NCBI GenBank assembly: GCA_015234045.1
Contig: JADFWU010000034.1
Location: 1 to 36,757 of the forward strand
DNA length: 36,757 bases
Origin: Magnetococcales bacterium
GTDB taxonomy: Bacteria; Pseudomonadota; Magnetococcia; Magnetococcales; JADFWU01
Direction of reading: 5' to 3'
Shown here piece by piece: positions 1 through 7,974 of this stretch. Position 1 is the first letter of the stretch. The number at the start of each line of letters is the position of its first letter. Below the pieces are notes generated by a model, which searched no databases, was not told where the DNA came from, and saw only the letters and a list, made by a program, of their open reading frames with translations. Position numbers and translations under genes: made by a program.

Positions 1-1
1 T

Positions 2-505
2 GCATTGTTGGTCAGTATGGATGCTGAGCAGATTAAAAAAACATTAAATGACAATCTGGATAAATTTCCTGAGGCTGTCGGAATCAACAATCACATGGGT
101 TCGCGCTTCACTACCCATGAAATGGGTATGGATTCGGTGATGTCGGTCCTCAAAGCGCGTGAACTCTATTTTATTGATAGTCGTACCTCTGCCCAAACCG
201 TTGCCGAACTGAGTGCAGAGCGTTTTTCCATACCTACAGCCCGTCGCAATGTGTTTCTTGATAATCAGGCAGATGAAAAAGCCATCCTCAGCCAATTAAA
301 CAAGCTTGAGAAAAAAGCCCATAAGTATGGTGCAGCAATCGGTATCGGGCATCCTTATATATCGACACTAAATGCGCTTCGTACATGGTTGCCTACGTTG
401 GAGGATAAAGGGATTATCATTGTTCGAGCCTCTCAGTTGTTGCATCCTGAATCGTTCCGTCAACGCTACGCCAGACCACCGCCTTCCAAGGGTAACAGCT
501 CATGA
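2..505 (+). CDS. Divergent polysaccharide deacetylase (YibQ-like), 5' truncated by window
   Basis: The reading frame is already open at the left edge, so only the last 167 or so residues of the protein are present. The segment GINNHMGSRFT followed by a D-S-R-T-S stretch is the hallmark of the divergent polysaccharide deacetylase family (YibQ/DUF610), envelope proteins with a NodB-like barrel that usually carry an N-terminal signal or membrane anchor (off the window here). GIGHPY near residue 117 is the conserved C-terminal His motif. The stop overlaps the next start as ATGA, so the two genes are almost certainly translated together. In related genomes this family often sits near ctpA/envC-type cell-envelope genes; that context lies upstream and cannot be seen. 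The family call is firm; the substrate is unknown. Confidence 0.85.
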   Translation, partial: ALLVSMDAEQIKKTLNDNLDKFPEAVGINNHMGSRFTTHEMGMDSVMSVLKARELYFIDSRTSAQTVAELSAERFSIPTARRNVFLDNQADEKAILSQLNKLEKKAHKYGAAIGIGHPYISTLNALRTWLPTLEDKGIIIVRASQLLHPESFRQRYARPPPSKGNSS

Positions 506-1860
506 GTATGGCACTGGATGCACTGGATCGGATTTTGGTTTTGTTGGCTGATAATCCGGGTGATCCACCAGACCTCAATAAAGCACGCATTGAGGTTAAA
601 AATCTGATCATGCGTGATCCGTGTCGGGATGAGTCCACCCAAGGTGTACAACTGCTCACCGACACGCTCTCCTTGCTTTTGCCGACCGGCACCCTTGATC
701 GAGAATCCGAAGCACAGCTCTCCCGTTTTGTGCGTTCTCTGAAAAGAGATATTCCAAATAAAAATACATTGACCCAACAGTTGCGACCTGTTGGCGAAGC
801 GGTAAAAGCCAAACTGGCGGCTAGCGCCAAACCAGCACCAATAGCGCTGCCTGTGGAGCCGACAACAGGCGATCCGGCCCGTATTGATGAGCGGATCACG
901 GCACTGTTGCATATGATGGCTGAAGATGAGCCTTGGTTGCTGGATGCGCTTACGGCACTTGAACAGTATGAATCGGGCAGTGAAGCACATATGGAGGCAA
1001 TAAACCGCCTTTTGGGTGACGTGGTAATGCGTGGTGATGCTGGTCGGACAGTTTGGCGTCAGGAGAAGCAGGTATTAACCGAAACGCTGATCACTGTGGC
1101 ACGTCATTTTGGTGAAAGTCTTCAAGAGTTGGGGCAGGTGGATGGTAAGTTGGGTGAGCTGACTCAGCGCATTGAAAAGAGCGATACTGTTGATGACCTC
1201 GCTGTTCTCAAAGAGTTGCTGGTACGTGAAAGCGGTGCTTTCCGAGAGCAGGCTTCAACACTGCAAGGCAAATTACTGGAGAGTCAATCCCTGGTTTCCA
1301 GAGCAAAAAAGCGTCTCAATAGTTTAAATCAAGAGTTGCAAGAACAGCGTTCCGATGGGTTGACCGATCCATTGACCGGTTTGTCCAATGCGTTTGCGTT
1401 TACCGCCTATCTACGTCAAAAAATGGAGCGGTTAGCGCATTTGCAAGAGCCGTTTGTGCTGATGTTGCTGGAATCGGATAACTATAACGAATACAGTGCT
1501 ATTCTAGCCGAAAAACAGGCTGATCGCTTGGTGAAGGCGTATGTCCGTCAGATCCATCGTGAACTGCCTGAAGGCGCACGTATGTCGCGCTTGAGCGATG
1601 ATCGTTTCGGCATTCTGGTAGCCAATATCACCGAGAAGGATGCTGTTGGGCTATCGGTCAATATTTTGGATCGCTTGAATCAGAGTCGATTTAAATTGGG
1701 CGGTGAAGCCATTCTCATTCAAATGAGCATCGGTCTGATCTATTTAAATCAGCCTGGGCTGGATGAAGAGGCAGTGATGATGCACGCAGAATCCGCCATG
1801 TACCAAGCCAATACTGATGGCGGACATCAGGTGGTTGAGGTAGATTTGGAAGAGGACTAG
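502..1860 (+). CDS. Degenerate GGDEF-domain protein
   Basis: 452 residues with no membrane segment. The N-terminal 200 or so residues are helical and unrecognised. Residues about 190-285 look like a coiled-coil linker. The C-terminal third is a GGDEF domain: the entry motif DPLTGLSN is at 289-296. The signature that should read GGDEF is S-D-D-R-F at 365-369, and the first metal-binding Asp is Glu324, with only D326 kept. In active diguanylate cyclases the two glycines and the second acidic residue bind GTP and metal, so this protein is probably not a cyclase and may bind nucleotide or act as a scaffold. The ATG overlaps the upstream deacetylase stop by 4 bases, implying a two-gene operon with an envelope enzyme. 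The gene ends directly against a converging gene. Confidence 0.8.
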   Translation: MSMALDALDRILVLLADNPGDPPDLNKARIEVKNLIMRDPCRDESTQGVQLLTDTLSLLLPTGTLDRESEAQLSRFVRSLKRDIPNKNTLTQQLRPVGEAVKAKLAASAKPAPIALPVEPTTGDPARIDERITALLHMMAEDEPWLLDALTALEQYESGSEAHMEAINRLLGDVVMRGDAGRTVWRQEKQVLTETLITVARHFGESLQELGQVDGKLGELTQRIEKSDTVDDLAVLKELLVRESGAFREQASTLQGKLLESQSLVSRAKKRLNSLNQELQEQRSDGLTDPLTGLSNAFAFTAYLRQKMERLAHLQEPFVLMLLESDNYNEYSAILAEKQADRLVKAYVRQIHRELPEGARMSRLSDDRFGILVANITEKDAVGLSVNILDRLNQSRFKLGGEAILIQMSIGLIYLNQPGLDEEAVMMHAESAMYQANTDGGHQVVEVDLEED

Positions 1861-2424
1861 TCACAGAATAAGCTGGAAATGCAGGGAGAGTTGATGGTAA
1901 CCCGGATTGCGCCAAGTCATTTGATAAATGAGATCGTTCGCCAAGTTGGTTGAAAGGATGTCGGGATTAATTGCCTTAACGGCTATATCTTCTGCATAGT
2001 TGGGGTGACGCATTTGATATGCAATGGATAATCCAACTCGAACGGCAAAAATTGGGTTGATGAGTGAAATGTGGGTTGTCTCTGGGTCTTCTATAATTTG
2101 AATTGGGTGAAACCGATTAAGCCAGCAGGCAATTGCCGCAGCTTTTCTTTCTGGTGATGGGCCATCAACAAGGCGGTGAATACCATCATCCATATAAAGA
2201 TCAATATAGGCGTTTTCAAGAGCTGGTCGTAACAGGGAAAAGCTTAGGTCAAGTTTTTTTTGCCAGCATGGCTCGAGTTCGGTTACAAAATAGTTGTAAA
2301 AAAATTTGGAAGTGAACGCATTTGTCTGCATTACAAATTTCTGACATTTCTCTGACTTGATAATTTTAGATATCTGTTCTCCGCCAAACAAAAGCTTATA
2401 TTTTTCCTCGAGGAATGTTTTCAT
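1861..2424 (-). CDS. Hypothetical protein
   Basis: A protein of about 187 residues that I do not recognise. It has no signal peptide or clear membrane segment. The sequence is mixed alpha/beta in character, with several Trp and His residues in the C-terminal half and a motif-like R-H-P-N-Y near residue 147. I chose the ATG at 2424 (protein beginning MKTFLEEKYK); the frame stays open to a TTG at 2463 that would add 13 residues, but neither start has a strong ribosome binding site. The stop codon abuts the stop of the converging GGDEF gene with no gap. The next gene upstream on this strand begins about 70 bases away. Function unknown. Confidence 0.6.
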   Translation of the reverse strand: MKTFLEEKYKLLFGGEQISKIIKSEKCQKFVMQTNAFTSKFFYNYFVTELEPCWQKKLDLSFSLLRPALENAYIDLYMDDGIHRLVDGPSPERKAAAIACWLNRFHPIQIIEDPETTHISLINPIFAVRVGLSIAYQMRHPNYAEDIAVKAINPDILSTNLANDLIYQMTWRNPGYHQLSLHFQLIL

Positions 2425-2496
2425 ATTTTTTACATCATCATCGTTCTTAAGGTTTGAACGCAAAGAGGTTGACCAAGTTAACTATTCCGTATTCCT

Positions 2497-2715
2497 TTAC
2501 TGTTGATCGTCTGAACCACTACGGGAAAGAAGATCTGCAACGTGTTGCACAATTTTGGAATCAGGTTCTGTGGGAATGTCCCAGCCATGACCGTTGGACC
2601 CGTTACTCATAAAATGAGACGCGCAGCTGGTCTGTTCGTTATAAACAGCCGCAGCGGCAGCGCGTTTGTGTTCGGGCAAATATGCAAACATCTCTTCGGT
2701 ATAGTTCGGGATCAT
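2497..2715 (-). CDS. Small hypothetical protein (72 aa)
   Basis: 72 residues, hydrophilic, with an Ala run (residues 19-23) and a Ser/Asn/Gly-rich middle. It starts at an ATG preceded on the minus strand by AAGGCGAG at suitable spacing, which supports real translation. No family recognised and no signal peptide. Just upstream of its start lies a perfect tandem 10-bp repeat (CAAGCATTGG at 2732-2741 and 2742-2751). It may be transcribed together with the downstream 187-aa gene on the same strand. Could still be a spurious frame. Confidence 0.5.
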   Translation of the reverse strand: MIPNYTEEMFAYLPEHKRAAAAAVYNEQTSCASHFMSNGSNGHGWDIPTEPDSKIVQHVADLLSRSGSDDQQ

Positions 2716-3062
2716 TTTTCTCGCCTTTCATCAAGCATTGGCAAGCATTGGTACGTTAGACGATGTGAGTAGCTCAATATTATTGACTAATAAATACGCA
2801 TTAGGAATATACTCTTCCATTGCGTGAATTGTACAGACAGACACGGAGAACTGCAAGAATTCAAGTGTTCATCAGAAAATGAAATTAAAACTTTCTATAA
2901 CTTCGACAGTGTCCATGTGTAAAAAGTTTAAACACGCAAACATCACGCCAAGCAATATCATATTGATATGATTGGTTTTTGTTTTGTGTGTTTTTTATAG
3001 AGCCAGGCAAATTTTGACATGCTTGAGGAGCAAAAAAAACAGGGGAAAGAAGCCGTGTCTTG
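2716..3062. other. Intergenic region with tandem repeat and AT palindrome
   Basis: About 350 bases without a convincing gene. It contains a tandem 10-bp direct repeat (2732-2751) next to the start of the small minus-strand gene, and a perfect 7-bp AT-rich inverted repeat at 2957-2972 (ATCATAT / ATATGAT, 2-base loop) followed by a T-rich stretch. On the minus strand a T8 run follows the end of oxyR, but I see no good stem in front of it. No RNA gene seen. Confidence 0.4.
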
Positions 3063-3977
3063 TTATGGTTGTTTTCTTGAGGTTGTCATGACTGTCCGCA
3101 GAAACAAAAGCAGTGTCTCAATCTCGTCCTGACGTGGAAATGATTTGCGCCAGATTAAACCGATTTTTCGGTGAGGTCCTGGTTCGGCAAACGGGCGGAG
3201 AGTGATTTCGGTTTTCGGGATGGCGGTGGTGTTCAGGGCCATCTCCGGGATGAACGTGATGCCCTGTTTGCCCGCGACCATTTGAATCAGGGTGTAGAGG
3301 CTGGTGCCTTGGAATGTGCGGTCTTTTTGGAGTTGTTCGAGATGGCATACCGCTAAAACATGATCCCGCAAACAGTGTCCTTCCTCTAAAAGAAGCAGCT
3401 CTTCCGGTTCAAAATCTCCTGTTGAAATCACGTCATTTGCCGTCAGTGGGTGATCGGTTGGCATGCCAACCAGGAAGTTTTCTTCATATATGAGTGCCTG
3501 ATTGAGCCGGCCTACTTCATAAGGAAACGCCAAAATAGCCACATCCAGAGAACCGTCATCCACGGCTTTTACCAATGTTGCCGATTGATCTTCTCTTAAT
3601 AGCAGTTGCAGCGCTGGAAACTGTTTTCGTACTGCGGGCAAAATGGTTGGTAACAGGAATGGACCGATTGTCGGAATTGTGCCCAGTCGTAATGCGCTGG
3701 ATAAAGGCTGGGCCGCTATTTTAGACAGCACCATGATCTCCTGACTCATGGTTAAAATTTCTCTCGCACGTTTGGCTATCTCTTCACCAAGCAAAGTCGG
3801 TTTGACAGACCGTTTAGTACGCTCCAACAAAGGGGCACCAATGAGGTTCTCCAACTCCTGAATACCAGTACTCAAAGAAGATTGAGATGCATGACATCGC
3901 TTGGCGGCTTGACCGAAATGGCAGGTCTCTACCACGGTAACCAGATATTGAAACTGTCTTAAGGTAGGTAAAATCAT
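3063..3977 (-). CDS. oxyR: Hydrogen-peroxide-responsive LysR-type regulator OxyR
   Basis: 304 residues, the usual length for OxyR. An N-terminal LysR helix-turn-helix (residues about 5-62, core FGQAAKRCHASQSSLS) is followed by a substrate-binding-like domain. The redox signature EEGHCLRDHVLAVC places Cys202 and Cys211 nine residues apart, exactly as the peroxide-sensing pair Cys199/Cys208 of Escherichia coli OxyR, so a disulfide switch is expected. It is divergent from rubrerythrin, a peroxide-reducing enzyme, with about 120 bases between the starts. A T-N11-A palindrome typical of LysR sites lies right upstream of its ATG. Inference: it controls rubrerythrin/rubredoxin and itself. The family call is secure because both cysteines are kept. 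Confidence 0.94.
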   Translation of the reverse strand: MILPTLRQFQYLVTVVETCHFGQAAKRCHASQSSLSTGIQELENLIGAPLLERTKRSVKPTLLGEEIAKRAREILTMSQEIMVLSKIAAQPLSSALRLGTIPTIGPFLLPTILPAVRKQFPALQLLLREDQSATLVKAVDDGSLDVAILAFPYEVGRLNQALIYEENFLVGMPTDHPLTANDVISTGDFEPEELLLLEEGHCLRDHVLAVCHLEQLQKDRTFQGTSLYTLIQMVAGKQGITFIPEMALNTTAIPKTEITLRPFAEPGPHRKIGLIWRKSFPRQDEIETLLLFLRTVMTTSRKQP

Positions 3978-4096
3978 AATCGGAAATTCCGAATAGAGTT
4001 ATCGTTATTATTTGTTGGATAGAATAATAAAACACCGATACACTCTCTATCAAGTTTCATATTTTGATTCATTTTCGTTCGAAGGAGTGCGTTGTC
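3978..4096. promoter_or_regulatory. Shared oxyR / rubrerythrin control region
   Basis: The gap between divergent starts holds a near-perfect palindrome TCGGAAATTCCGA at 3980-3992, which fits the LysR-type T-N11-A box and lies just upstream of the oxyR ATG. A second inverted repeat, GATAG at 4018-4022 and CTATC at 4047-4051, resembles the outer half-sites of the OxyR motif, but its spacing (24 bases between the ATAG and CTAT tetrads) does not match the four-tetrad consensus. A ribosome binding site GAAGGAG (4081-4087) serves rubrerythrin. Confidence 0.45.
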
Positions 4097-4567
4097 ATGG
4101 CAGATAACAAGGAATTGGTCACAGTAAAGAATTTGGAAGCGGCCTTTGCCGGTGAATCAATGGCCAATCGGAAATATCTCTATTTTGCCAAGCGGTGCCG
4201 GGAGTTGGGTGCGGATGATGTGGCAGAGTTGTTCGAGAAAACGGCTGAACAGGAAACGGCACATGCTTTTGGTCATTTGAACCTGCTCTATCCACCAGAA
4301 CAGTTGACCGTGGATAAGATGCTGGAAATGGCCATCGATGGCGAAACTTATGAATACACAGAAATGTATCCAGAATTCCGACATATGGCGGTTAAAGAGA
4401 AAAATGATGCTGCGGTGGAAGAGATTGATGAGCAGATTGCTGAATCAAAAGAGCACGCTGATCAGTTTACGACCATGTTGGAAAAAGCGGCCAAACGGTT
4501 TTCAGCACTGACAAAAGTTGAAGAACGTCATGCAAACCGTTATCGCGACGCATTGAAAAAAGTGTGA
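4097..4567 (+). CDS. Rubrerythrin (ferritin-like domain only)
   Basis: 156 residues starting at the ATG that follows GAAGGAG; an upstream TTG at 4064 in frame is less likely. It is a four-helix ferritin-like di-iron protein: Glu20 in the first helix, E53-x-x-H56 (EQETAH) in the second, a YTEMYPEF segment, and a C-terminal EERHANRY with the second E-x-x-H. These are the di-iron ligands of rubrerythrin, a cytosolic peroxidase using reduced rubredoxin. The classic C-terminal rubredoxin domain is absent; a stand-alone rubredoxin gene follows 73 bases later and probably supplies the electrons. Divergent from oxyR, which suggests peroxide induction. Confidence 0.92.
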   Translation: MADNKELVTVKNLEAAFAGESMANRKYLYFAKRCRELGADDVAELFEKTAEQETAHAFGHLNLLYPPEQLTVDKMLEMAIDGETYEYTEMYPEFRHMAVKEKNDAAVEEIDEQIAESKEHADQFTTMLEKAAKRFSALTKVEERHANRYRDALKKV

Positions 4568-4640
4568 TTTTGGCGCTTGAAAAATAGAACTCTGGCTGAA
4601 TCTAAATGATATCCCCAACAGCTGTGTAGGAGAAATTTAA

Positions 4641-4805
4641 ATGAAACGTTTTCAGTGTGTTGTCTGTGGATTTGAATATGATGAATCCGAAGGTATGCCC
4701 GATGACGGTATTGCGCCGGGCACCAAATGGGCAGATGTTCCGGCGGATTGGGAGTGTCCCGCCTGTGGTGTGGGTAAAGAAGATTTTGAAATGGTAGAAG
4801 TATAG
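4641..4805 (+). CDS. Rubredoxin (54 aa)
   Basis: A complete 54-residue rubredoxin. Cys pairs at C6-x-x-C9 and C39-x-x-C42 form the single FeCys4 site, and the core [18 protein letters not shown] is canonical. It has a ribosome binding site AGGAGA upstream of the ATG. Rubredoxins are one-electron carriers of the cytoplasm. Lying 73 bases after rubrerythrin on the same strand, it is the likely electron donor for peroxide reduction. An Arg/Phe-rich N-terminus and acidic C-terminus match the family. Very secure. Confidence 0.96.
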   Translation: MKRFQCVVCGFEYDESEGMPDDGIAPGTKWADVPADWECPACGVGKEDFEMVEV

Positions 4806-4822
4806 AACACAGCGGTCAGGGG

Positions 4823-4884
4823 GACACGCTTGCTTGCATCCAGGTGTAGTGCTTGGGTGTGGGCAAGTGTGTCAGGTAGTTTTT
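4823..4884 (+). terminator. Stem-loop after rubredoxin
   Basis: GACACGCTTGC (4823-4833) pairs with GCAAGTGTGTC (4863-4873) with a single G-T wobble, and a T5 run follows at 4880-4884. The loop is long (29 bases), so this is a plausible but not classic terminator between the converging rubredoxin and znuB genes. Confidence 0.4.
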
Positions 4885-5698
4885 ACCGTTTGAATATGTG
4901 TGTTAAATGGGATAGTTGTCCACCTATCAAGGCAAGGGTAAACAGAAGTGCTGAGACAGTTACAATGGAAGGTCCAGAAGGTGTGTCATATTCCATTGAG
5001 ACCATCAGTCCAGCGCAGACAGAAACCACGCCGACTAGAACTGAAAAAAACGCCATGGATTCCGGCGAACGGGATAGACGTCGGGCCGTCGCTGCGGGAA
5101 TGATCAATAGGGCGGTGATCAGTAGAATCCCGACAATCTTCATGGCCACCGCGATCACCAAGGCAATCAGCAACATGAAAATCAGTCGAATGGGTAGTGC
5201 TTGAATGCCTTCCGCACAGGCTAAATCCTCATGAACGGTGATGGCCAACAAGGGTCGCCAGATTTTGATCAATACCGCAAGAACAAACAGTCCACCGCCG
5301 TATATCCAATAGATATCCTCAACCGTTACTGCCAGTATATCACCGAATAAAAGCCCCAAAAGATCAATACGTAACCAACTCATCAGGCTGATGACCACCA
5401 AGCCAATGGACAGCGATGCATGTGAAAGAATGCCCAACAGGGTATCGCTGGAGACCCAGCGTTGCATTTGCAATAAAACCAATAAAATGGAGATCGTAAC
5501 CGCCACCAAGGCGACACTGACTGTCAGGTTGATCTCCATCAGAAAGCCCAATGCCACACCCAGAAGAGCGGAATGGGACATGGTGTCACCAAAATAGGCC
5601 ATGCGGCGCCAGACAATGAAGCAGCCCAAAGGGCCAGCAATCAGTGCTACACCAATACCTGCGATACCGGCCCGCCAGAGAAAGTCATCCATGATCAT
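4883..5698 (-). CDS. znuB: Zinc ABC transporter permease ZnuB
   Basis: 271 residues of strongly hydrophobic sequence with about seven or eight membrane segments, of the ABC-3 permease family (ZnuB/MntB/TroC). The conserved GxFIVWRRMAYFGDTMSHSALLGVALG segment near the N-terminus is diagnostic, as is the late LLITALLIIPAATARRLS. It forms the inner-membrane channel for Zn(II), powered by ZnuC. The chosen ATG at 5698 overlaps the end of znuC by 14 bases, so the two are translationally coupled; an ATG at 5692 is an alternative. No periplasmic znuA is present nearby. Confidence 0.92.
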   Translation of the reverse strand: MIMDDFLWRAGIAGIGVALIAGPLGCFIVWRRMAYFGDTMSHSALLGVALGFLMEINLTVSVALVAVTISILLVLLQMQRWVSSDTLLGILSHASLSIGLVVISLMSWLRIDLLGLLFGDILAVTVEDIYWIYGGGLFVLAVLIKIWRPLLAITVHEDLACAEGIQALPIRLIFMLLIALVIAVAMKIVGILLITALLIIPAATARRLSRSPESMAFFSVLVGVVSVCAGLMVSMEYDTPSGPSIVTVSALLFTLALIGGQLSHLTHIFKR

Positions 5699-6512
5699 CG
5701 GGCAGTGCCTCTGACAGGTGATTGGGATTACGACATGCACCATCATCGTGGTGCTGGCATATGTCACCATCATGGTGGTGATGATGGTGTGTGCTGTGTT
5801 GATGCGTGTAAATAGCCAGATGTTGCGCGGCTTGAGGGCCAAATAGGCGGGTGTATTCAGGATGGTTGAGTACTTTGGCAGGCTTGCCTTTACAACAGAC
5901 TTTACGGTCCAAGCCGATCACGCGGTCAGTGGTGCCCATCACTACATGCAGATCATGTGAAATCATCAATACACCACATCCATAGCGGTCACGGATGGTG
6001 CCGATCAACGCATAGAGCGCAGCCTCACCTGAGATATCAACGCCTTGAGTCGGTTCATCCAGAACCATAAGATCCGGTTTACGCAGCAAGGCACGGGCAA
6101 TCATGACCCGTTGAAGTTCTCCGCCAGAGAGGGTGTGTACCGGGGCATCAATCAGCCCATCAACATTGGTCTCTTTCAGCGCTTGAATAATGTCTGGATG
6201 TTTGGCCTTCTGAGTCAGGGTCATCAACCGATGAACCGGCAAGGGCAGGGTTTCATCAAGGGTTAGCTTTTGTGGTACATAGCCAATGGAGAGTCCTGGC
6301 TGACGTTTGATAACGCCGCGATCTGGTTTAACTAATCCAAGCAGTACTTTGATCAAAGTAGACTTGCCGGCACCGTTTGGCCCAATTAGGGTAACGATCT
6401 CATTGGGGCGTACTTTGACATTGGTATTGATCAACACCGCTTTCTTGCCAAAAGAGAGATAAACGCCTTTGGCAGAGACAAGAGGTTTGGGCTTTTTGGT
6501 CTTGACTGGCAT
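5685..6512 (-). CDS. znuC: Zinc ABC transporter ATP-binding protein ZnuC, His-rich tail
   Basis: 275 residues. Walker A GPNGAGKST (residues 44-52), signature LSGGELQR, Walker B LMVLDEP and H-loop ISHD are all intact. The sequence follows ZnuC, the cytosolic ATPase of high-affinity zinc uptake. The C-terminus carries a histidine-rich tail (STHHHHHHDGD, then CQHHDDG), a plausible cytosolic zinc-binding or sensing extension, as seen in some ZnuC proteins. It overlaps znuB and is first in the pair. A Zur-type operator lies 30-50 bases upstream of its ATG. Confidence 0.94.
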   Translation of the reverse strand: MPVKTKKPKPLVSAKGVYLSFGKKAVLINTNVKVRPNEIVTLIGPNGAGKSTLIKVLLGLVKPDRGVIKRQPGLSIGYVPQKLTLDETLPLPVHRLMTLTQKAKHPDIIQALKETNVDGLIDAPVHTLSGGELQRVMIARALLRKPDLMVLDEPTQGVDISGEAALYALIGTIRDRYGCGVLMISHDLHVVMGTTDRVIGLDRKVCCKGKPAKVLNHPEYTRLFGPQAAQHLAIYTHQHSTHHHHHHDGDICQHHDDGACRNPNHLSEALPDDHG

Positions 6513-6542
6513 GCTGGTTCCCGTGCAGTGAACAGCAGAAAT

Positions 6543-6562
6543 AACGTTATAATATTACATAC
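6543..6562 (-). promoter_or_regulatory. Candidate Zur operator of znuCB
   Basis: GTTATAATATTACAT at 6546-6560 differs by one base from the core of the proteobacterial Zur consensus (GTTATAATATAACAT) and is a 13-bp inverted repeat with one mismatched pair. It also includes AT-rich -10-like sequence, so Zur binding would block transcription of znuCB when zinc is plentiful. It lies between the stop of the lipoprotein gene and the znuC start. Confidence 0.7.
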
Positions 6563-6577
6563 TACGCTGTGGCAAAT

Positions 6578-7183
6578 TCAACCGCTTTTAAAAACGGACT
6601 CGCCAAAATTCTGTAAGGGACCAAGTGGATTGACTTTGTTCTCTTCGCGGTTGATGCGTGGCAGGCCGTGCCATTGCTTGTAAACGACCAATCCATCTTT
6701 GAGTAGAATCATGGCATTAAACTGCCAGCCGCTTTTGATTTTATGGCGTTGGAAATTGAACAGGTCAAGCAGTACATTACCCGCGCGACGGTTTTTGATA
6801 TTGCTCACTTTCAGTGAGATACCTTTACAATGGTTGCCAGCCGAAAGACAGTAGCGGATTGCAGAATCATAGGCTTGGGCGCGGTCGGTTCTGAAGCTGA
6901 AATAGTCTTTCAACTCGAGAAAATTGAGTACACGGACATTTGAAGAAACCGAAGGATGAAAGCCAAGGCGCACCAGTTCGGCTTCCGTAGTGGCAGGCGG
7001 GCCATTCTTTTCGAAACCGGTGCCGATTTTGAAAAAATCCTTTTGAATGGATGAGAAGCTTTTCCAGCGACTTACCAGAACAGTACGCTCAGAAGGCAGC
7101 AGAGAAGTGCAGCCGCCAAGGACGAGGACAAGCGTAAGAAACAGCAATGGAACCCTGTGATAGTGTTTATCAAAGTGTTTCAT
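6578..7183 (-). CDS. Predicted lipoprotein, unknown function
   Basis: 201 residues. A lysine/histidine-containing n-region, a Leu/Val-rich core and the lipobox L-G-G-C with Cys25 predict a lipid-anchored envelope protein. The mature part has the phrase EAELVRLGFHPSVSSNVRVLN and a conserved-looking C-terminal VYKQWHGLPRINREE. I do not recognise a named family. The ATG overlaps the TGA of the upstream nucleotidase gene by 4 bases, so these two are an operon; the Zur-like operator downstream separates it from znuC. A role in zinc uptake is possible by proximity only. Confidence 0.75.
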   Translation of the reverse strand: MKHFDKHYHRVPLLFLTLVLVLGGCTSLLPSERTVLVSRWKSFSSIQKDFFKIGTGFEKNGPPATTEAELVRLGFHPSVSSNVRVLNFLELKDYFSFRTDRAQAYDSAIRYCLSAGNHCKGISLKVSNIKNRRAGNVLLDLFNFQRHKIKSGWQFNAMILLKDGLVVYKQWHGLPRINREENKVNPLGPLQNFGESVFKSG

Positions 7184-7863
7184 GACAGATCCGGTGATGG
7201 GAGCGCAGAAAAATCCAATACAGAGGGAAAGTGCTGGGAAAATTGCGGTTCCCGTTGAGAACTGGGTTTGGCAATATGCAGCAGATGCGCTGGGCCATAC
7301 TCTGACGCAACGGCAAGAATTTTTTCCGAATCTTCAACCAATAAGGTATGGTCAGGATCATATTCCAGCCGTTTTTGTAGCAGGGACCAGAATTTAGGAT
7401 CTTCTTTGGGGCATCCCATATCATGGCTGGTAATCAGATCGTTGAACCATGCGCCGATAGGTGTTTTCTCCAATTTCAGAGATAAGGATTTGCCATGTGC
7501 ATTGGTGACCAGATAGAGGGCGCGACCGCTTTTGTGGAGGGCTTTTAGAAAGGGCATCACCTGCGGGCGTACCTGAATGAGATGGGCCACCTGTTTTTTG
7601 AGTAGAGGGATGTCCAATTTAAGCGTTCGGCTCCAGTAGTCCACATCGTACCACGCCAGGGTACCTTCAACGGCTCTGTAGGCATCGAACACTATTTTTT
7701 CGGCCTGTTCAAAGGTAAGTTCATTGGCTGTAGCATAGCTTTGCGGAACCACAATACGGAAAAAATGGTCATCAAAATGAAGGTCTAACAATGTGCCGTC
7801 CATATCCAAGAGAACAGTATGGATATCCTGCCAAGGCAGAATGACGGAGGTAGAGGTGGTCAT
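7180..7863 (-). CDS. yrfG: HAD-family GMP/IMP nucleotidase (YrfG-like)
   Basis: 227 residues. It is a HAD hydrolase: catalytic DMDGT in motif I (LPWQDIHTVLLDMDGTLLDL), motif II in LVTNAH, motif III Lys in GCPKED, and motif IV in VEDSEKIL. The whole layout, including the PWQD lead-in and the WYDVDYWS cap segment, closely follows E. coli YrfG, which dephosphorylates GMP and IMP in the cytosol. I start at the ATG at 7863 because family members begin shortly before WQD; an upstream GTG at 7911 would add 16 residues. It overlaps the lipoprotein start. Confidence 0.9.
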   Translation of the reverse strand: MTTSTSVILPWQDIHTVLLDMDGTLLDLHFDDHFFRIVVPQSYATANELTFEQAEKIVFDAYRAVEGTLAWYDVDYWSRTLKLDIPLLKKQVAHLIQVRPQVMPFLKALHKSGRALYLVTNAHGKSLSLKLEKTPIGAWFNDLITSHDMGCPKEDPKFWSLLQKRLEYDPDHTLLVEDSEKILAVASEYGPAHLLHIAKPSSQREPQFSQHFPSVLDFSALPSPDLS

Positions 7864-7974
7864 GGCAGTAGAGATCCAGACTAATACGGACGCTTTAAGA
7901 AGAAAGACCACAGTGCAACGAATAGAAAATATTAGCGTTTTTATGATGGTTTCAGCAAGTTAAGATTGCAATAT

